From Thermotogaceae bacterium (GTDB lineage Bacteria; Thermotogota; Thermotogae; Thermotogales; Thermotogaceae): a stretch of 64,000 nucleotides of DNA. The notes beneath the pieces were generated by a model. That model did no database searches. It saw only the letters and a list, made by a program, of their open reading frames with translations, and was not told the DNA's origin. The position numbers were made by a program, and so were the translations under genes. The number at the start of each line of letters is the position of its first letter. The stretch's first letter is position 1. This document shows positions 63,577 through 64,000 of the stretch, piece by piece. The DNA lies in contig JALWTT010000009.1 of NCBI GenBank assembly GCA_027077795.1, positions 124,001 through 188,000 of the forward strand, in the 5' to 3' direction.

Positions 63577-64000
63577 TCACTTGACTATTCCCTGGAATCC
63601 GAGAAAAGCCATGGAGAGAAGTCCGGCCGTTATCAAAGCTATAGACAGATCCTGGAACGGCTTTGGTATGTCGTAAAGCTCCAGTTTCTCTCTTATAGCT
63701 GCGAATATAACGAGTGCCATGGCAAAACCTGAGCTGGCGCCGAGCGCGTTGAAGACCGCTCCGAGAAATCCCAGCTTGAGCATGGAGTTCAGAAGAACGA
63801 GCCCTAATATCGCACAGTTTGTTGTTATGAGCGGAAGGTATATTCCGAGAGAGTCGTAAAGCGATGGGTTGTTCTTCTTTATGAAGAGCTCTATGAACTG
63901 AACAAAAGCCGCTATGACGAGTATGAAGACTATCGTCCTCAGAAATCCAAGTCCCAGGGATATGAGGATCTGGTCCAAGAACCAGGCTATGGCCGCCGAT
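63577..64000 (-). CDS. rnfA: RnfA subunit of the Rnf complex (5'-partial)
   Basis: The frame is open to the window edge (A-W-F-L-D-Q-I-L-I-S), so the N-terminus lies outside. Four membrane spans are visible, with L-R-T-I-V-F-I-L-V-I-A-A-F-V-Q and L-P-L-I-T-T-N-C-A-I-L-G, the conserved Cys-bearing helix of RnfA/RnfE that holds iron-sulfur in the membrane. It lies 11 bases before rnfB. Confidence 0.92.
   Translation of the reverse strand, partial: SAAIAWFLDQILISLGLGFLRTIVFILVIAAFVQFIELFIKKNNPSLYDSLGIYLPLITTNCAILGLVLLNSMLKLGFLGAVFNALGASSGFAMALVIFAAIREKLELYDIPKPFQDLSIALITAGLLSMAFLGFQGIVK

Overview
The window reads as a chromosomal piece of a thermophilic, flagellated anaerobe of the phylum Thermotogota. 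Support: an MTA/SAH deaminase very like the Thermotoga TM0936 type, a Thermotoga/Tneap-style type I-B CRISPR-cas operon, an RnfA/RnfB pair, a FecR/beta-barrel envelope protein, purine-rich coding strands with AGA/AGG arginine codons, very tight operons with ATGA/GTGA overlaps, and many GTG/TTG starts chosen by GGAGG or GAGGTG ribosome sites. The genus cannot be fixed from sequence alone.

Layout. 1-3.5 kb: the tail of a sugar-type ABC substrate-binding protein, a fused MalF-MalG permease and a K+ channel. 3.5-9.6 kb (minus strand): mnmG, a lone chromate-transporter domain, a histidine kinase, a response regulator with an HD-GYP output, tRNA-Gln, SRP RNA and a prepilin-like gene that begins inside the SRP RNA. 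9.7-12.9 kb: a response regulator, an unknown protein, an ornithine/lysine-type decarboxylase and EF-Ts. 13-25.4 kb: a surface-polysaccharide island with four glycosyltransferases, a methyltransferase, Gmd, a sugar N-formyltransferase and an asparagine-synthase homolog. The island is decaying: it holds an internally deleted IS3 element joined to half an aminotransferase, two frameshifted genes and several gene remnants. The Gmd/aminotransferase/formyltransferase trio points to a former GDP-N-formylperosamine pathway.

25.4-30.2 kb: dipeptidase, urocanate hydratase, a DUF1858 protein, an acetyltransferase, a sigma factor and an unknown anchored protein. 30.4-38.5 kb: one operon with MTA/SAH deaminase, CHASE2-adenylate cyclase, a degenerate HD-GYP protein, a DUF3307 membrane protein, a FecR-domain envelope protein and a GAF-HD-GYP phosphodiesterase, ending at a terminator next to tRNA-Leu. 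This looks like an envelope-sensing nucleotide-signalling unit and is the best candidate here for a little-described system. 38.6-51.6 kb: cupin, histidine-degradation genes (hutI, glutamate formimidoyltransferase), MurJ-like flippase, S58 peptidase, flagellin, an exported PLD-family protein, a HAD phosphatase, a GH3-like protein, a TPP riboswitch controlling thiB-thiP, and signal peptidase I with a large insertion.

51.7-63.2 kb: an AAA/DUF234 ATPase-nuclease divergent from a complete cas6-cas8-cas7-cas5-cas3-cas4-cas1-cas2 operon, followed by a leader and an array of 28 identical 29-bp repeats with 27 spacers. Two spacers are near-copies that differ mainly at silent codon positions, and another carries a good sigma-70-type promoter. 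The window ends in rnfB and the 3' part of rnfA on the minus strand.
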